DNA from: Akkermansiaceae bacterium
GTDB taxonomy: Bacteria; Verrucomicrobiota; Verrucomicrobiia; Verrucomicrobiales; Akkermansiaceae
Assembly (NCBI GenBank): GCA_015061985.1
Contig: SUVN01000001.1
Coordinates: 1-64,000 of the forward strand
Length of the DNA: 64,000 nt
Reading direction: 5' to 3'
The notes under the pieces were generated by a model that saw nothing but the letters and a program-made list of their open reading frames with translations, searched no databases and was not told where the DNA came from. This document shows, piece after piece, positions 52,238-61,700 of the stretch. Numbering within the stretch: position 1 is the stretch's first letter; the number at the start of each line of letters is the position of its first letter. Both the position numbers and the translations under genes were made by a program.

Positions 52238-52906
52238 ATGTTCTGTGCCGTTATCGTGGCTGCCGGGAGTTCGCGGCGGGCCGGTTTTGACAAGCTGGCA
52301 GCTTTGCTGGACGGTGTTCCGGTGCTGCGTCGCAGCGTGGATGCCTTTGTGGAGGCCGGGGCTGCTGCGGTCGTGGTTGTTTGCCCGCCCTCCCGCTGGG
52401 TGGAGACGGGGCTGGCTTCCGCAGCCTTTCCGATTCCCGTGTTGCGGGTGGATGGTGGTGCTGAGCGTCAGGATTCCGTTGCGGCCGGTCTGGCGGCGCT
52501 GCCGGAGGGAACGCGGATGGTGGCTGTTCATGACGGAGCTCGCCCTCTGGTGACTTCGGGCGGCATTCGAGCCTGTCTGGAGGCTGCAGAAGAGACCGGA
52601 GCCGCTGCCTGTGCTCACCCGATAGTTGATACGCTCAAGCGGGCGGATGCTCGGGGATATTCTCTGCCGGAGCCGGTGAGCCGTGAGCACCTGTGGGGCA
52701 TGGAAACGCCGCAGATATTCAGTCTGGCTCTGTTGCAGCGGGCCTATGCCCATGTGGCGGAGCAGGGGCTGGTGGTGACGGATGAAGTGAGCGCCGTTGA
52801 GAGTGTGGGAGTGCCCACACGGCTGGTTCAGGTGGGAGCCAACCTCAAGATTACGCTGCCGGGTGATTTGGAGCTGGCTGAGCTGATATGGAAACACCGG
52901 GTATAG
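52238..52906 (+). CDS. ispD: 2-C-methyl-D-erythritol 4-phosphate cytidylyltransferase
   Basis: IspD makes CDP-methylerythritol in the MEP isoprenoid pathway. The N-terminal nucleotide loop AVIVAAGSSRRAGFDK is intact, and GGAERQDSVAAGLAAL, VAVHDGARPLV and the C-terminal TDEVSAVE, NLKITLPGDLELAE follow in family order. The 222-residue length is typical. The next gene begins 19 bases inside its 3' end. The fused or neighbouring ispF seen in some bacteria is absent here. Confidence 0.93.
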   Translation: MFCAVIVAAGSSRRAGFDKLAALLDGVPVLRRSVDAFVEAGAAAVVVVCPPSRWVETGLASAAFPIPVLRVDGGAERQDSVAAGLAALPEGTRMVAVHDGARPLVTSGGIRACLEAAEETGAAACAHPIVDTLKRADARGYSLPEPVSREHLWGMETPQIFSLALLQRAYAHVAEQGLVVTDEVSAVESVGVPTRLVQVGANLKITLPGDLELAELIWKHRV

Positions 52907-53724
52907 CATCACCCCTGCCGGATTGCTGGGTGGTGGGGCATGGGCTGTTGGGGGCGGCTTTGGCGACCTCCCTGCGGTGCGCCGGGACTCGTGTGCTGAC
53001 GCTCGATTTGTCCGCTCCGGCAGATGTGGTGGGGGATGCTGCGGATGAAGCGGTGTTGCAGCGTGCGCTTCACTTGCAGGTGCCGCAGGTGGTCTTCTGC
53101 TGCCAGGCTACGGGCGGCGGTTCGCCTGCAGATTATCGTCGGGCCTATGTTGATGTGGTGCGCCGATTGACGGCGCTGAACCTGCGGGTCGTGTTCTGTT
53201 CATCTGTTTCGGTGTATGGGGCGGCCTCCGGTGCGGTGGATGAAGCCGTGCAACCCGTTGAGCCCTCAGAGCGTGCGCGGATATTACTGGAGGCAGAGTC
53301 TGCGGTCAGAAGTAGTGGGGGCATTGTGTTGCGCCTGGCTGCCCTGTATGGTGTTGGCCGTTGTGAGGTGCTGCGCCGTCATCTGGCGGGAGAACCGCGA
53401 CTGCCGGGACAAGCAGAACGTATCCTCAATTACGTGCATACGGATGATGCCGTTTCTGCGCTGATTCTTGCCGCGCAGAATGCGGCTCCCGGCAGCTGTC
53501 TGAATGTGAGCGGTGAATCTGTCCGGCTTGAGGAGCTGTACCGTCAGCTGACGGTGGCAACAGGCGTGCCGTCGGCAGCGGAACCGGCTCCGATATCTCT
53601 GCGGGGGCTCTCTGACCGTTTGATAGAAAGTGCCCGGCTGCGGAAGCTGGGATGGAAGCCACAGATGAGTCTGCGGCGCTTTGCGGAACATTTTGCGGAT
53701 ACCTTTGGAACTGATGCGACCTGA
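52888..53724 (+). CDS. NAD-dependent epimerase/dehydratase (extended SDR)
   Basis: The protein has an N-terminal Rossmann motif in a slightly changed form (WVVGHGLLGAALATSL), VVFCSSVSVYG with the catalytic Ser and YG element, and a C-terminal YVHTDDAVSALILAAQN substrate block. The classical YxxxK pair is not obvious: the region after SVYG reads RARILLEAESAVRS, so catalytic competence is uncertain. The family acts on nucleotide sugars or similar substrates. It overlaps ispD upstream and the J-domain gene downstream (11 bases), so all three are likely co-translated. Confidence 0.75.
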   Translation: METPGIASPLPDCWVVGHGLLGAALATSLRCAGTRVLTLDLSAPADVVGDAADEAVLQRALHLQVPQVVFCCQATGGGSPADYRRAYVDVVRRLTALNLRVVFCSSVSVYGAASGAVDEAVQPVEPSERARILLEAESAVRSSGGIVLRLAALYGVGRCEVLRRHLAGEPRLPGQAERILNYVHTDDAVSALILAAQNAAPGSCLNVSGESVRLEELYRQLTVATGVPSAAEPAPISLRGLSDRLIESARLRKLGWKPQMSLRRFAEHFADTFGTDAT

Positions 53725-54481
53725 TTATTACCAGATATTGGATGTGGAGCCCACTGCTCGCCCGGCTGAAATCAAGCAGGCCTATTATCGGCAGGCGCGG
53801 CGCTTTCATCCGGATTGCAACGACGGTGACCCCGTGGCTGAGGAGCGCTTCAAGCTGGTGGCAGAGGCATACCGCACCCTGGGCAATGAAGCCCGCCGCC
53901 GGGATTATGATGAGCGCATGGAGCGCATGCGGCGCTATGCAGATGCGCCGGAACTGGCATCCATGCAGCGGCGCGTCCGTGTCTCTGCCCGCCATGGCCG
54001 CGCCCGCCGAGCAGGGGAGGAACGCCATGCTTCCGCTCGCCGCTATCGCCCGTTCCTGCCGCGCCGGGTGCCGCGCACCATGGGGGTGTGGACCATGGTG
54101 GCCATCTATGCCATGGCCGCTACGATGCTGGTGCCGCAGATGCTGCGCGGTTGCGGCGTGTTGGCAGACAGGAATCGACGCCTGCTGGTGCCGGAGAAAG
54201 ATGAACAGAAGCCTGAACGCTCAGAAGCGGAGAAACGCGCTTCTCTGGAGGCATCCAATGCGCGGCTGCGCTCCATGGCAGAGGCGGGGGAAGAGCGCGC
54301 TCAGCTGCGTTTGGCCATTGCCCTGTATCACGGTCTGGGAATGCCCGTCAATCGCCCGGAAGCAAAGGAATGGTTTTCACGCGCTGCGGCACAGGGGAAC
54401 AGCATGGCGGCTAAATGCCTGCAATCTCTCAATTTTGAACAACCTGCGCCCGCAGCCATTCCACCGACACCAGCCGAATGA
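53714..54481 (+). CDS. Membrane J-domain protein with C-terminal Sel1 repeat
   Basis: Residues 1-65 form a DnaJ domain (DYYQILDVEPTARPAEIKQAYY) with the HPD tripeptide in RRFHPDCND, which stimulates Hsp70 ATPase. A basic linker and one membrane helix (about 125-142, MGVWTMVAIYAMAATMLVPQML) follow, then a helical region and a single Sel1-like repeat (AQLRLAIALYHGLGMPVNRP, EAKEWFSRAAAQGNSMAAKC). Gly/Phe and zinc domains of true DnaJ are missing, so this is a specialised co-chaperone. The frame extends to 53681 but the J-domain starts at the ATG at 53714. Confidence 0.82.
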   Translation: MRPDYYQILDVEPTARPAEIKQAYYRQARRFHPDCNDGDPVAEERFKLVAEAYRTLGNEARRRDYDERMERMRRYADAPELASMQRRVRVSARHGRARRAGEERHASARRYRPFLPRRVPRTMGVWTMVAIYAMAATMLVPQMLRGCGVLADRNRRLLVPEKDEQKPERSEAEKRASLEASNARLRSMAEAGEERAQLRLAIALYHGLGMPVNRPEAKEWFSRAAAQGNSMAAKCLQSLNFEQPAPAAIPPTPAE

Positions 54482-54490
54482 TTGGCTGCA

Positions 54491-55330
54491 TCAGGCTGAT
54501 TTGACGGCCTGGCGCAGGAGCAGCGCATCCCGCAGCTCCGCAACATCGTGAACGCGGTGCAGGTCTGCACCATGGTCTGCTGACAGCAGGGAAAGCACCA
54601 CTGTGGGCAGGGGGGCCGGGACGGGCTCCGGGCTGCCGTACAGCAGCTGCCCGATGAAACGTTTGCGCGACAAGGCCATCAGAATGGGACGATTCCCGGC
54701 CCGGGTATCCTCCAGTCGCCGGATGATTTCCACGGTGTGCTCCGCGCGTTTCCCGAAGCCTATACCGGGGTCCAGGCAAATGCGTTCTGCTGCAATGCCG
54801 ACATCCGCCAGCGTACGCAGTCTCTCCTCAAAGAATTGCCGAATCAGCCCGGGCATGTGCGCCGGGGCGGGAAGCGGGGCATCGAAAGGAAGATGGTGCA
54901 TGAGGATGATGCCGCAGGGGCGCTCTGCGCACAGCTTCACCATGTCGGGATGCTCAAGCGCGGTGATGTCATTGACGATGTCGGCCCCGGCGTTCAGAGC
55001 GGCTTCGGCCACTTCCGGGTGCCGGGTATCTATGGAAATCAGCACCTCAGGGTGGCGTTGCCGCAGGGCTTCGATGACCGGTATGGTGCGCCGGATTTCG
55101 GTGGCAATATCGGTGGGCGTTGCCCCGGGGCGGGTGGATTCTCCGCCGATGTCGATGATATGAGCGCCTGCTGCCAGCATCGCTTCCGCATGGGCGAGCG
55201 CCTGTGGCTGCGAGTCATGCTGCCCGCCGTCGGAGAACGAGTCGGGCGTGGTGTTGAGAATACCCATGATTCCACCGCCGGGGGGGATGCTCAGGCGGTG
55301 ATGTCGCAGCTGCCATTGGCGGGATTGCAT
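54491..55330 (-). CDS. folP: Dihydropteroate synthase
   Basis: FolP joins p-aminobenzoate to dihydropterin pyrophosphate in folate synthesis and is the sulfonamide target. MGILNTTPDSFSDGG (pterin/phosphate motif), IIDIGGESTRPGA, SIDTRHPEVAEAAL, IVNDITAL, GIILMHH, CLDPGIGFGKRAEH and a C-terminal RVHDV are all present in 279 residues. The open frame extends to 55609; the ATG at 55330 gives normal length and lies exactly six bases after the -10. It converges with the J-domain gene. Confidence 0.95.
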   Translation of the reverse strand: MQSRQWQLRHHRLSIPPGGGIMGILNTTPDSFSDGGQHDSQPQALAHAEAMLAAGAHIIDIGGESTRPGATPTDIATEIRRTIPVIEALRQRHPEVLISIDTRHPEVAEAALNAGADIVNDITALEHPDMVKLCAERPCGIILMHHLPFDAPLPAPAHMPGLIRQFFEERLRTLADVGIAAERICLDPGIGFGKRAEHTVEIIRRLEDTRAGNRPILMALSRKRFIGQLLYGSPEPVPAPLPTVVLSLLSADHGADLHRVHDVAELRDALLLRQAVKSA

Positions 55331-55336
55331 GGGGGT

Positions 55337-55365
55337 ATGATAGCAACCGACCGCCCTTCCGTCAA
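55337..55365 (-). promoter_or_regulatory. Promoter of folP
   Basis: TTGACG (55360-55365), 17 bases, TATCAT (55337-55342), then six bases to the ATG at 55330. Confidence 0.7.
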
Positions 55366-55544
55366 ACGTAATCGGAAGCCGATTCATATCCGAAGAAAAA
55401 ATTATTGTCAGTATGCCGTCAGTTGACCCATTTTTTTCTTTTCTCGATTCAGAAAATCCTGTATAAGGACAACATTGACCGCTTTTTTGTCGCCGTGTGG
55501 CCGGGGCGGTCAGCAGACACAACAATATCACATTTCTTTCGATA

Positions 55545-57218
55545 ATGAGCAGTTCATTCTTGCCCGCCCAGTATGCGCATCCGTATGAGATTGACCCCAA
55601 GTACGGCAAGTCGGTAGCCTACTTCTGCATGGAGTTCGCCATTGACAATGTATTCAAGATTTATTCCGGTGGCCTGGGCTACCTGGCCGGCTCGCACATG
55701 CGCTCTGCCGGGGCGCTGCGGCAGAACCTCGTGGGTGTAGGTATTCTGTGGTCCTACGGCTATTACAACCAGATTCGTGCGGAGGACGGTTCCATGGCCG
55801 TTCAGTACCGCCGCAAGGAATACAGCTTCCTGGAGGATCATAACATCAAGTTCCTCATTCGCGTCTGCAATGCTCCCGTGTGGGTGAAAGCGCTTTACCT
55901 GCGCCCGGAGACCTTCGGCACGGCTCCCATGTTCTTCCTGACTACCGATTTGCCGGAGAATGACGATATTTCCCGCTCCATCACTCAGCGACTCTACGAC
56001 TCCAACCCCATGACCCGCATCTCCCAGTACATCGTGCTGGGGCAGGGTGGTGCCCGCCTCTTCGAGGAATTGGGCGTGGAACCGGAAATTTATCACATGA
56101 ACGAAGCCCATGCCATCGGTGCTGCGTTCAACATGCTCGCTCGCAATGGCGGTAACGTGGAGGAAGTCCGCAGACGTTTCGTCTTCACCACCCACACCCC
56201 GGAGGAAGCCGGTAATGAGAAGATGGACATCAACCTGATGAACAATTTCTCTTTCTTCGACGGTCTTTCTCTGGAGCAGGTTCGCTCCATGCTGAAGCTC
56301 GCCCCCAACGAGCAGACCTTCAATTACACGCTGGCCGCGCTCCGTCTTTCGCACATGGCCAACGGTGTTTCCGCGCTCCATGGTGAGGTCTCTCGCCAGA
56401 TGTGGGAGGGCTACTCCGATATCTGCCCGATAACGCATGTCACCAATGCACAGAACAGCGCCTACTGGCAGGATGCAGAGCTGGCAGAGGCGTTCATTTC
56501 CCGCGATAAAAAAGCTTTCCGCAACCGCAAGCGAGCCCTCAAGCGTGACCTCTTCCGCGTGGTGGGTGAGCAGACGGGGCATCTGTTTGACCAGGATACG
56601 CTCACGATTGTGTGGGCTCGCCGCTTTGCCGCTTACAAGCGTCCCGCGCTCATTACTGAGAATCCCGTGATGTTTGAACGCATGCTCCAGCGCACCAATC
56701 GTCCCGTGCAGATGATTTGGGCCGGTAAACCCTATCCCACCGACTTTACTGCCGTGGATATCTTCAACAAGCTCAACCGCCTCAGCGACAAGTACCCGCG
56801 TTGTGCCGTGCTGACGGGCTATGAGCTGGGTCTCAGCCGTCTGCTGAAGAATGGTTCCGATATCTGGCTGAACAACCCCGTGGTCACCCGCGAGGCTTCC
56901 GGCACATCCGGCATGTCCGCCACCATGAACGGCTCCATCACCGTTTCCACCAACGACGGTTGGGTGCGCGAGTTCGAGCGCGACGGCGAGAATTGCTTCA
57001 TCATTCCCGAGGCCAAGCCGGGACTGGCTCCCGAAGCCCGCGACCGCTCTGACCGCGACAACTTCTACAGCATTCTGGAATCGAAGATTCTCCCGCTGTA
57101 TTACGATAACAAGGAAGCCTGGATGGATTTGGTGTTCACCGCCATGAATGATATCTGCCCGGCTTTCGATTCCGACCGCATGGCAGACGAGTACTACACC
57201 AAGATGTACAACTGCTGA
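55545..57218 (+). CDS. GT35 alpha-glucan phosphorylase-like protein lacking the PLP lysine
   Basis: The 557-residue protein follows the short alpha-glucan phosphorylase layout: VAYFCMEFAIDNVFKIYSGG, LGYLAGSHMRSAGAL, YHMNEAHAIGAAFN, VFTTHTPEEAGNE, ARRFAAYKRPAL, MIWAGKPYPTDF and NPVVTREASGTSGMSATMNG. In phosphorylases the last motif normally reads EASGTSGMK, and its Lys carries PLP; here S458 takes that place. Either the enzyme lost phosphorolysis or it belongs to a PLP-free subgroup acting as another glucan transferase. An extension to 55497 exists; the ATG at 55545 fits best. A strong terminator follows, so it is a single-gene unit. Confidence 0.8.
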   Translation: MSSSFLPAQYAHPYEIDPKYGKSVAYFCMEFAIDNVFKIYSGGLGYLAGSHMRSAGALRQNLVGVGILWSYGYYNQIRAEDGSMAVQYRRKEYSFLEDHNIKFLIRVCNAPVWVKALYLRPETFGTAPMFFLTTDLPENDDISRSITQRLYDSNPMTRISQYIVLGQGGARLFEELGVEPEIYHMNEAHAIGAAFNMLARNGGNVEEVRRRFVFTTHTPEEAGNEKMDINLMNNFSFFDGLSLEQVRSMLKLAPNEQTFNYTLAALRLSHMANGVSALHGEVSRQMWEGYSDICPITHVTNAQNSAYWQDAELAEAFISRDKKAFRNRKRALKRDLFRVVGEQTGHLFDQDTLTIVWARRFAAYKRPALITENPVMFERMLQRTNRPVQMIWAGKPYPTDFTAVDIFNKLNRLSDKYPRCAVLTGYELGLSRLLKNGSDIWLNNPVVTREASGTSGMSATMNGSITVSTNDGWVREFERDGENCFIIPEAKPGLAPEARDRSDRDNFYSILESKILPLYYDNKEAWMDLVFTAMNDICPAFDSDRMADEYYTKMYNC

Positions 57219-57241
57219 TGCAGGTTCAGTCCGTTTACGCC

Positions 57242-57276
57242 GTGCAGCCGCCCTTTCCGGGCGGCTGCACTTTTTT
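57242..57276 (+). terminator. Intrinsic terminator after the GT35 gene
   Basis: A perfect 12-base stem (GTGCAGCCGCCC / GGGCGGCTGCAC) with a 5-base loop and six Ts, 23 bases past the stop. Confidence 0.95.
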
Positions 57277-57300
57277 CTGCGGGGCTGGCTGAGTTTCCGC

Positions 57301-57330
57301 TTGCGGGGGGACAGGGGTATCACCTATAAT
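57301..57330 (+). promoter_or_regulatory. Promoter of the 57338 gene
   Basis: TTGCGG (57301-57306), 18 bases, perfect TATAAT (57325-57330), then seven bases to the ATG at 57338. An in-frame ATG at 57329 lies inside the -10 and is excluded. Confidence 0.65.
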
Positions 57331-57337
57331 GGAGGGC

Positions 57338-58642
57338 ATGAAGAAGTTGCTTGCATGCGCTGCGTTGGCATTGACGTTTTCTCCGCTCATGGCGGCAGAG
57401 GCAGAGATGAACCGTCTCCTGTCGGAGTGGCAGCAGAAGGTGACGGAATGGCAGAATGCGGTGCAGGCGACCGGTTCTCCCGAGGCTCAGGCGGCGATTC
57501 CGGCGCCGGACGTGGCCGCGACAGCTCCGGCTCTCTGGATGTCCATTTCTGCTCAGACGGGGAATCGACGCGAAACTGTTACCCGAGGCAAGGGGCGCAA
57601 ACGCCGGGAGGAATCCGTCACGGTGCCGGCCTACGAGTTTGACCAGCCCTGGGCTCTGCCGGGCATTATCTGGTTTCTGAAACACCCGGAATCGCTTTCC
57701 TCTGCCTTTGATGAGGAACAGCAGCACCAGGTGACCTACTATGTTGAAGCTCTTGTTAAAGCGCTCAATCGCGTGCACTTCTCCAATCCCGCCATCCGCG
57801 AGCTCTGCCCGGTGATGGCTCAGAACTCCGGGGTGCGGGAGTATGAGCTCATGCAGAAAATCTACAACCGCAATCAGGATGCCACCACCCGAGCCTGCGC
57901 GGCTCTGGCCATGAGTCTCATGCTCAACAACCCCATGATTTCCGGGGTGGAGGGTAGTGCTGCCATGATTCGCGGCAAGCGTATTTACTACCTCAAGCAG
58001 GCTTTGCTGATGGGTGACCCGGCAACGCCTTTCGGTGCTTCCACGCTGGGGGAGGTGGCGGCGGAGCAGACCTACCGCCTGCGCTATCTTTCGGAGGGGT
58101 GCATCCCGCCCCGTATTCGTCTGCGGGCAATGGACGGTCGCAATGTAGCCTGCCCGGCAGAGGGGAAGCTGAATCTCCTGCTGTTCTGGACTCCGGAAGA
58201 GCTGGCCGGCGCAGCGCTGGTCGAGCAACTGGATAAGCTGAAAGAGAAATACCCCGATTTGGAGGTGTTCCCTATAGCTCCGTTCCAGACCCCGGAGGCT
58301 TTGCAGCAGTCCGTGCAATCCGTGCCCGGCATGCAGCAGTCGCTCATCGATGACAGTAAGGGCAGCGCCGGGCTCGCTTACCGTGTCAGCTCCATTCCTA
58401 CGGCTGTCCTCATCAGCAACCGCTCTACCATTCTCTACATCGGCTCCCCGGGGGTGCAGTTGCAGACGGCGCTGGATGCGGCCACGAAACCGCAGCAGGC
58501 TAATCGCGCCAAAGTGACGATTGAACCCGCTGAAAAGGAGGCTCCCGTCATCCAGCCCGGCTCGCAGCCCAAGCCCGCCCCGGCTGTTCCCGCTGCGGAG
58601 GATGCTGCCCCACCCGCCCTGCGCGAAATGCCGAAATTCTGA
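57338..58642 (+). CDS. Secreted protein with redox-inactive thioredoxin-like domain
   Basis: A signal peptide (MKKLLACAALALTFSPLMAA) is followed by a helical region of about 240 residues and a C-terminal thioredoxin-like domain (about 265-385). The latter contains GRNVACPAEGKLNLLLFWTP, LEVFPIAPFQTPEAL and a cis-Pro-like VSSIPTAVLISN. The place of the CxxC motif reads TPEE, so no redox chemistry is expected. The last 45 residues are Pro/Ala-rich. It has its own promoter and terminator. The function is unknown; it resembles TlpA-like folds used as scaffolds. Confidence 0.65.
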   Translation: MKKLLACAALALTFSPLMAAEAEMNRLLSEWQQKVTEWQNAVQATGSPEAQAAIPAPDVAATAPALWMSISAQTGNRRETVTRGKGRKRREESVTVPAYEFDQPWALPGIIWFLKHPESLSSAFDEEQQHQVTYYVEALVKALNRVHFSNPAIRELCPVMAQNSGVREYELMQKIYNRNQDATTRACAALAMSLMLNNPMISGVEGSAAMIRGKRIYYLKQALLMGDPATPFGASTLGEVAAEQTYRLRYLSEGCIPPRIRLRAMDGRNVACPAEGKLNLLLFWTPEELAGAALVEQLDKLKEKYPDLEVFPIAPFQTPEALQQSVQSVPGMQQSLIDDSKGSAGLAYRVSSIPTAVLISNRSTILYIGSPGVQLQTALDAATKPQQANRAKVTIEPAEKEAPVIQPGSQPKPAPAVPAAEDAAPPALREMPKF

Positions 58643-58670
58643 ACGCCCTGCCTGTCAGGGGAAAAATATA

Positions 58671-58711
58671 CGGCGCGTTTCCCTGAATTGTCGGAAACGT
58701 GCCGTTTTTTT
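58671..58711 (+). terminator. Intrinsic terminator after the 57338 gene
   Basis: A 12-base stem with one mismatch (CGGCGCGTTTCC / GGAAACGTGCCG), a 10-base loop and seven Ts, 28 bases past the stop. Confidence 0.85.
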
Positions 58712-58730
58712 CTTGGAATCGTTTTAATCA

Positions 58731-58759
58731 TTGCCATGTAATCGGTACTCTGATAGAAT
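58731..58759 (+). promoter_or_regulatory. Promoter of the S6 protease gene
   Basis: TTGCCA (58731-58736), 17 bases, TAGAAT (58754-58759), eleven bases to the ATG at 58771. Confidence 0.6.
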
Positions 58760-58770
58760 AAATAAAAGTT

Positions 58771-61700
58771 ATGAAACTGCGTCTCCCTGTCATTCTTCGT
58801 TGTGTGTTGTTGTCTGCCTGCTTGCTGAGTGCCGCAGAGGCTGCGGTGCGGCATACGGATGTGTCGCTGAATACCTATGTGGATTTTGCCAACAACAACG
58901 GGCGCTATGTTACCGGTGTGACGAATGCTATGCTGGATTACATTCGTCAGAGGGACGGAGGGGTGCGTATCTGCTATACGGGAGGGCAAGCTGATTACAC
59001 TCTGGAGCACGGGATGATCAGCTTTGATGCCGTGTCTGACATGGGCAACATGACGGTGGTGGGCTACAACTACGCCGTGACGGTGGCTCATAATTCATCT
59101 CAGATGTCTCCGACTTTTACTCGCAATGATTACGGAATCGGCGCGGAAAACAGCCAGAAGTATCTTGCGGCAGAGGAATATGAGGTATATGCAGACGGCA
59201 AACAGGGGTATACATTCGTTCACCATATTTATTCAACAACCAACGATTATAAGTTGTCGCGTCTGACCAAATTGGTAACGGATGCGACACCGGTGCAGAT
59301 GGCGGGCGGAGCAAACAGCGACTATAAGGGAGAGTTGGTGTACCGTGTGGGTGGCGGTCAGCAATTATTGCGGGATGAAAATGGGGACTCCGATGAGAGT
59401 AGTAAGGATGTTTATCTGGTGGGAGGTATAGCCGGTATAACGGATTGGCAGGCGTTCGAGCCCGATCGTCATGCAACGGTAGTGGGTACCACGTCTTGGG
59501 ATAAGGGGGCCGGTGCCGGAGCCGGGACTCCTCTGCCTTTCGGTTCCACGGAGGGAGATTCCGGCAGCCCCTACTTTGTATGGGACGGAAGTTCGTACAA
59601 ATTTCTCTCAACGCACCATGGCAGTACGAATGACAACAAGCAGACCCTGAGCAGCGAGGCGAAGGAGTGGACACAGTCGGTGATAAATGCCGATAGTGTA
59701 CGCGTGGATATGGGGCGAGTGAGCGGTTCGCTGGTGATTAACGGAGCGGAAGAAATGGATGACAAGGGAGGGATTTCCGGCGTATTCAATGGCACCACGG
59801 TTAATGTTGTTGCTGCCAGAGGTTTTTTATCACACGCGGACGGAAATCTTTATGATGAGAATTGGAATTCGGTGGCATTCAATGGTGTAGCGACCGGGCA
59901 GCATACGTGGAAGTCTCTTTCTGCTCTGAAGGATACGAATAACTGGTATGCCTATGGGAATGAGTATCTGAATGCCACGGAGAGTGTGGTTATTGTGGAT
60001 AAGGAAGCGCAGGCTGCAACCGGCGTGACCTATGCCAAGTTGTTCCTGACCCAGAACCTTGTTTTTGAAGCCGCAAAGGATGATGCTACCTATGGTATCA
60101 GTGTGACTGCTGATACAGACTTGGGGGCAGGGTATCTGCATTTTGCTGCCAATGGACATAAAAATGTGCAGTATAACGTGGCATCCGCAAAAAATAATTT
60201 GCTCAATTCCGCCGGTTATGTGGTGGATGCCGGGGTGTCGGTCAATGTCAGTCTGCGTAATGCGGATGCCTCATACATGCGTGAATGGCGCAAGGTGGGC
60301 GAGGGTGAATTGAAGATTTGCGGTGACGGGAAGAATGAGATATTCCTCAATGTGGGTGGCACCGGGCGCACGGTGCTGGCGCAGACTAACGGCTACGCTG
60401 CCTACAATGTGGTGGTTAATACCGGCTCCACTGTCGTTATCAGTGATACTGAGCAAATTGCCCGTGACCTGACTTTCGGTAATGGCGGCGGTACGCTGGA
60501 CATGAACGGCAACAGTATGGATTGGTATACCTCCGGCGGACAGACGAGGGATGGTTTCACCATCCGGGCTCTGACGGAAGAGGCTCTGGTGGCAAACTAT
60601 AACGGTAAATCCGTGCTGAGCTTCAAACAAGACGGCCATCAGACTTTTGTCGGCTCCTTTGCGGATTCGGACAAGAACTCTCTGGAGGTGGACTATCAGG
60701 GCGGCGGCACGCTGACGCTGAACAGCATACGCACCAGACTCAGTAACGCCGACAGTGGGTTGACGGTGACCAATGGCACGGTGAAGCTGGCCGGTACCCT
60801 GACGGTGCATGGTTATGGTACGGTTCATACCAATTACGGAGAAAATGATACCGCAGATTTCTCCACTCGCGATAATGACTGGCACTATGCCGATGCCGCT
60901 ATGAATGTGACCGTGAAAGATAAGGCCACATTTGAGCTGGAGAGCCATGCCCGCCTGACCGGAACGGTTACGGTGGAATCCGGCGGTACATACGTGATGC
61001 ACGAGGGTGTGCAGCACGCAGAGGAATACATTGAGGGCGGCGAAAGAACGGAAAAGACGGCAGATGTGGCGGATTACTATGGTCACAAGGGAGATGTGAA
61101 GCTGGCCGAGGGTGCTAAGATGAAAGTGACTTTCGGTGCAGACACGGATACGGATATGAGCTATGGCGGTTCGGTGTCCGGCCCCGGTTCGCTGACGTTT
61201 GCTCTGGGAACGGATAAGGCTGCATTCCACATGAAGGGAATCATTGACGGAGTGAAGACGCTGGAGCTGCTGGAGGGCAGCAAGGTGCACCTGTACGGTG
61301 CGGTGAACGTGGGGGCTTTGCAGGTGGAAGCCGGTTCAGAGTTGATTCTGGAAGAAGGGGCGGATATTTCAGTTTCGCTGACTTCTTTGGTACCCAATGG
61401 TGAAAGTCTTGCAGTGCAAGACCTGACCCTGCAACAGTACGGGGGTGATGACAGTCTGGTGATACTGAAAGACAGCCGCGTGCTGGAGGTGCTTTCAGGT
61501 ATGCTCAACGGGGTCAAGCTGCAGGAGGGGGGCGCTCTGTCGCTGAATCTGGCAGAGCTGGGGGATGTGAGTGAGTATGACTACATCCGTCTCAGCTTCT
61601 CCGGGTTGGCTCGCAGCAGCAGTACCGCAAACCTGTCCGAAAAGGCACAGGTGACGGCCATTCTTGCCAATGGACAGGAACTCACAGGCTATTACGTACA

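Noticed and set aside
55554..57323. 589-codon open frame on the minus strand
   Set aside because: It is antisense to the GT35 gene and crosses its strong terminator.
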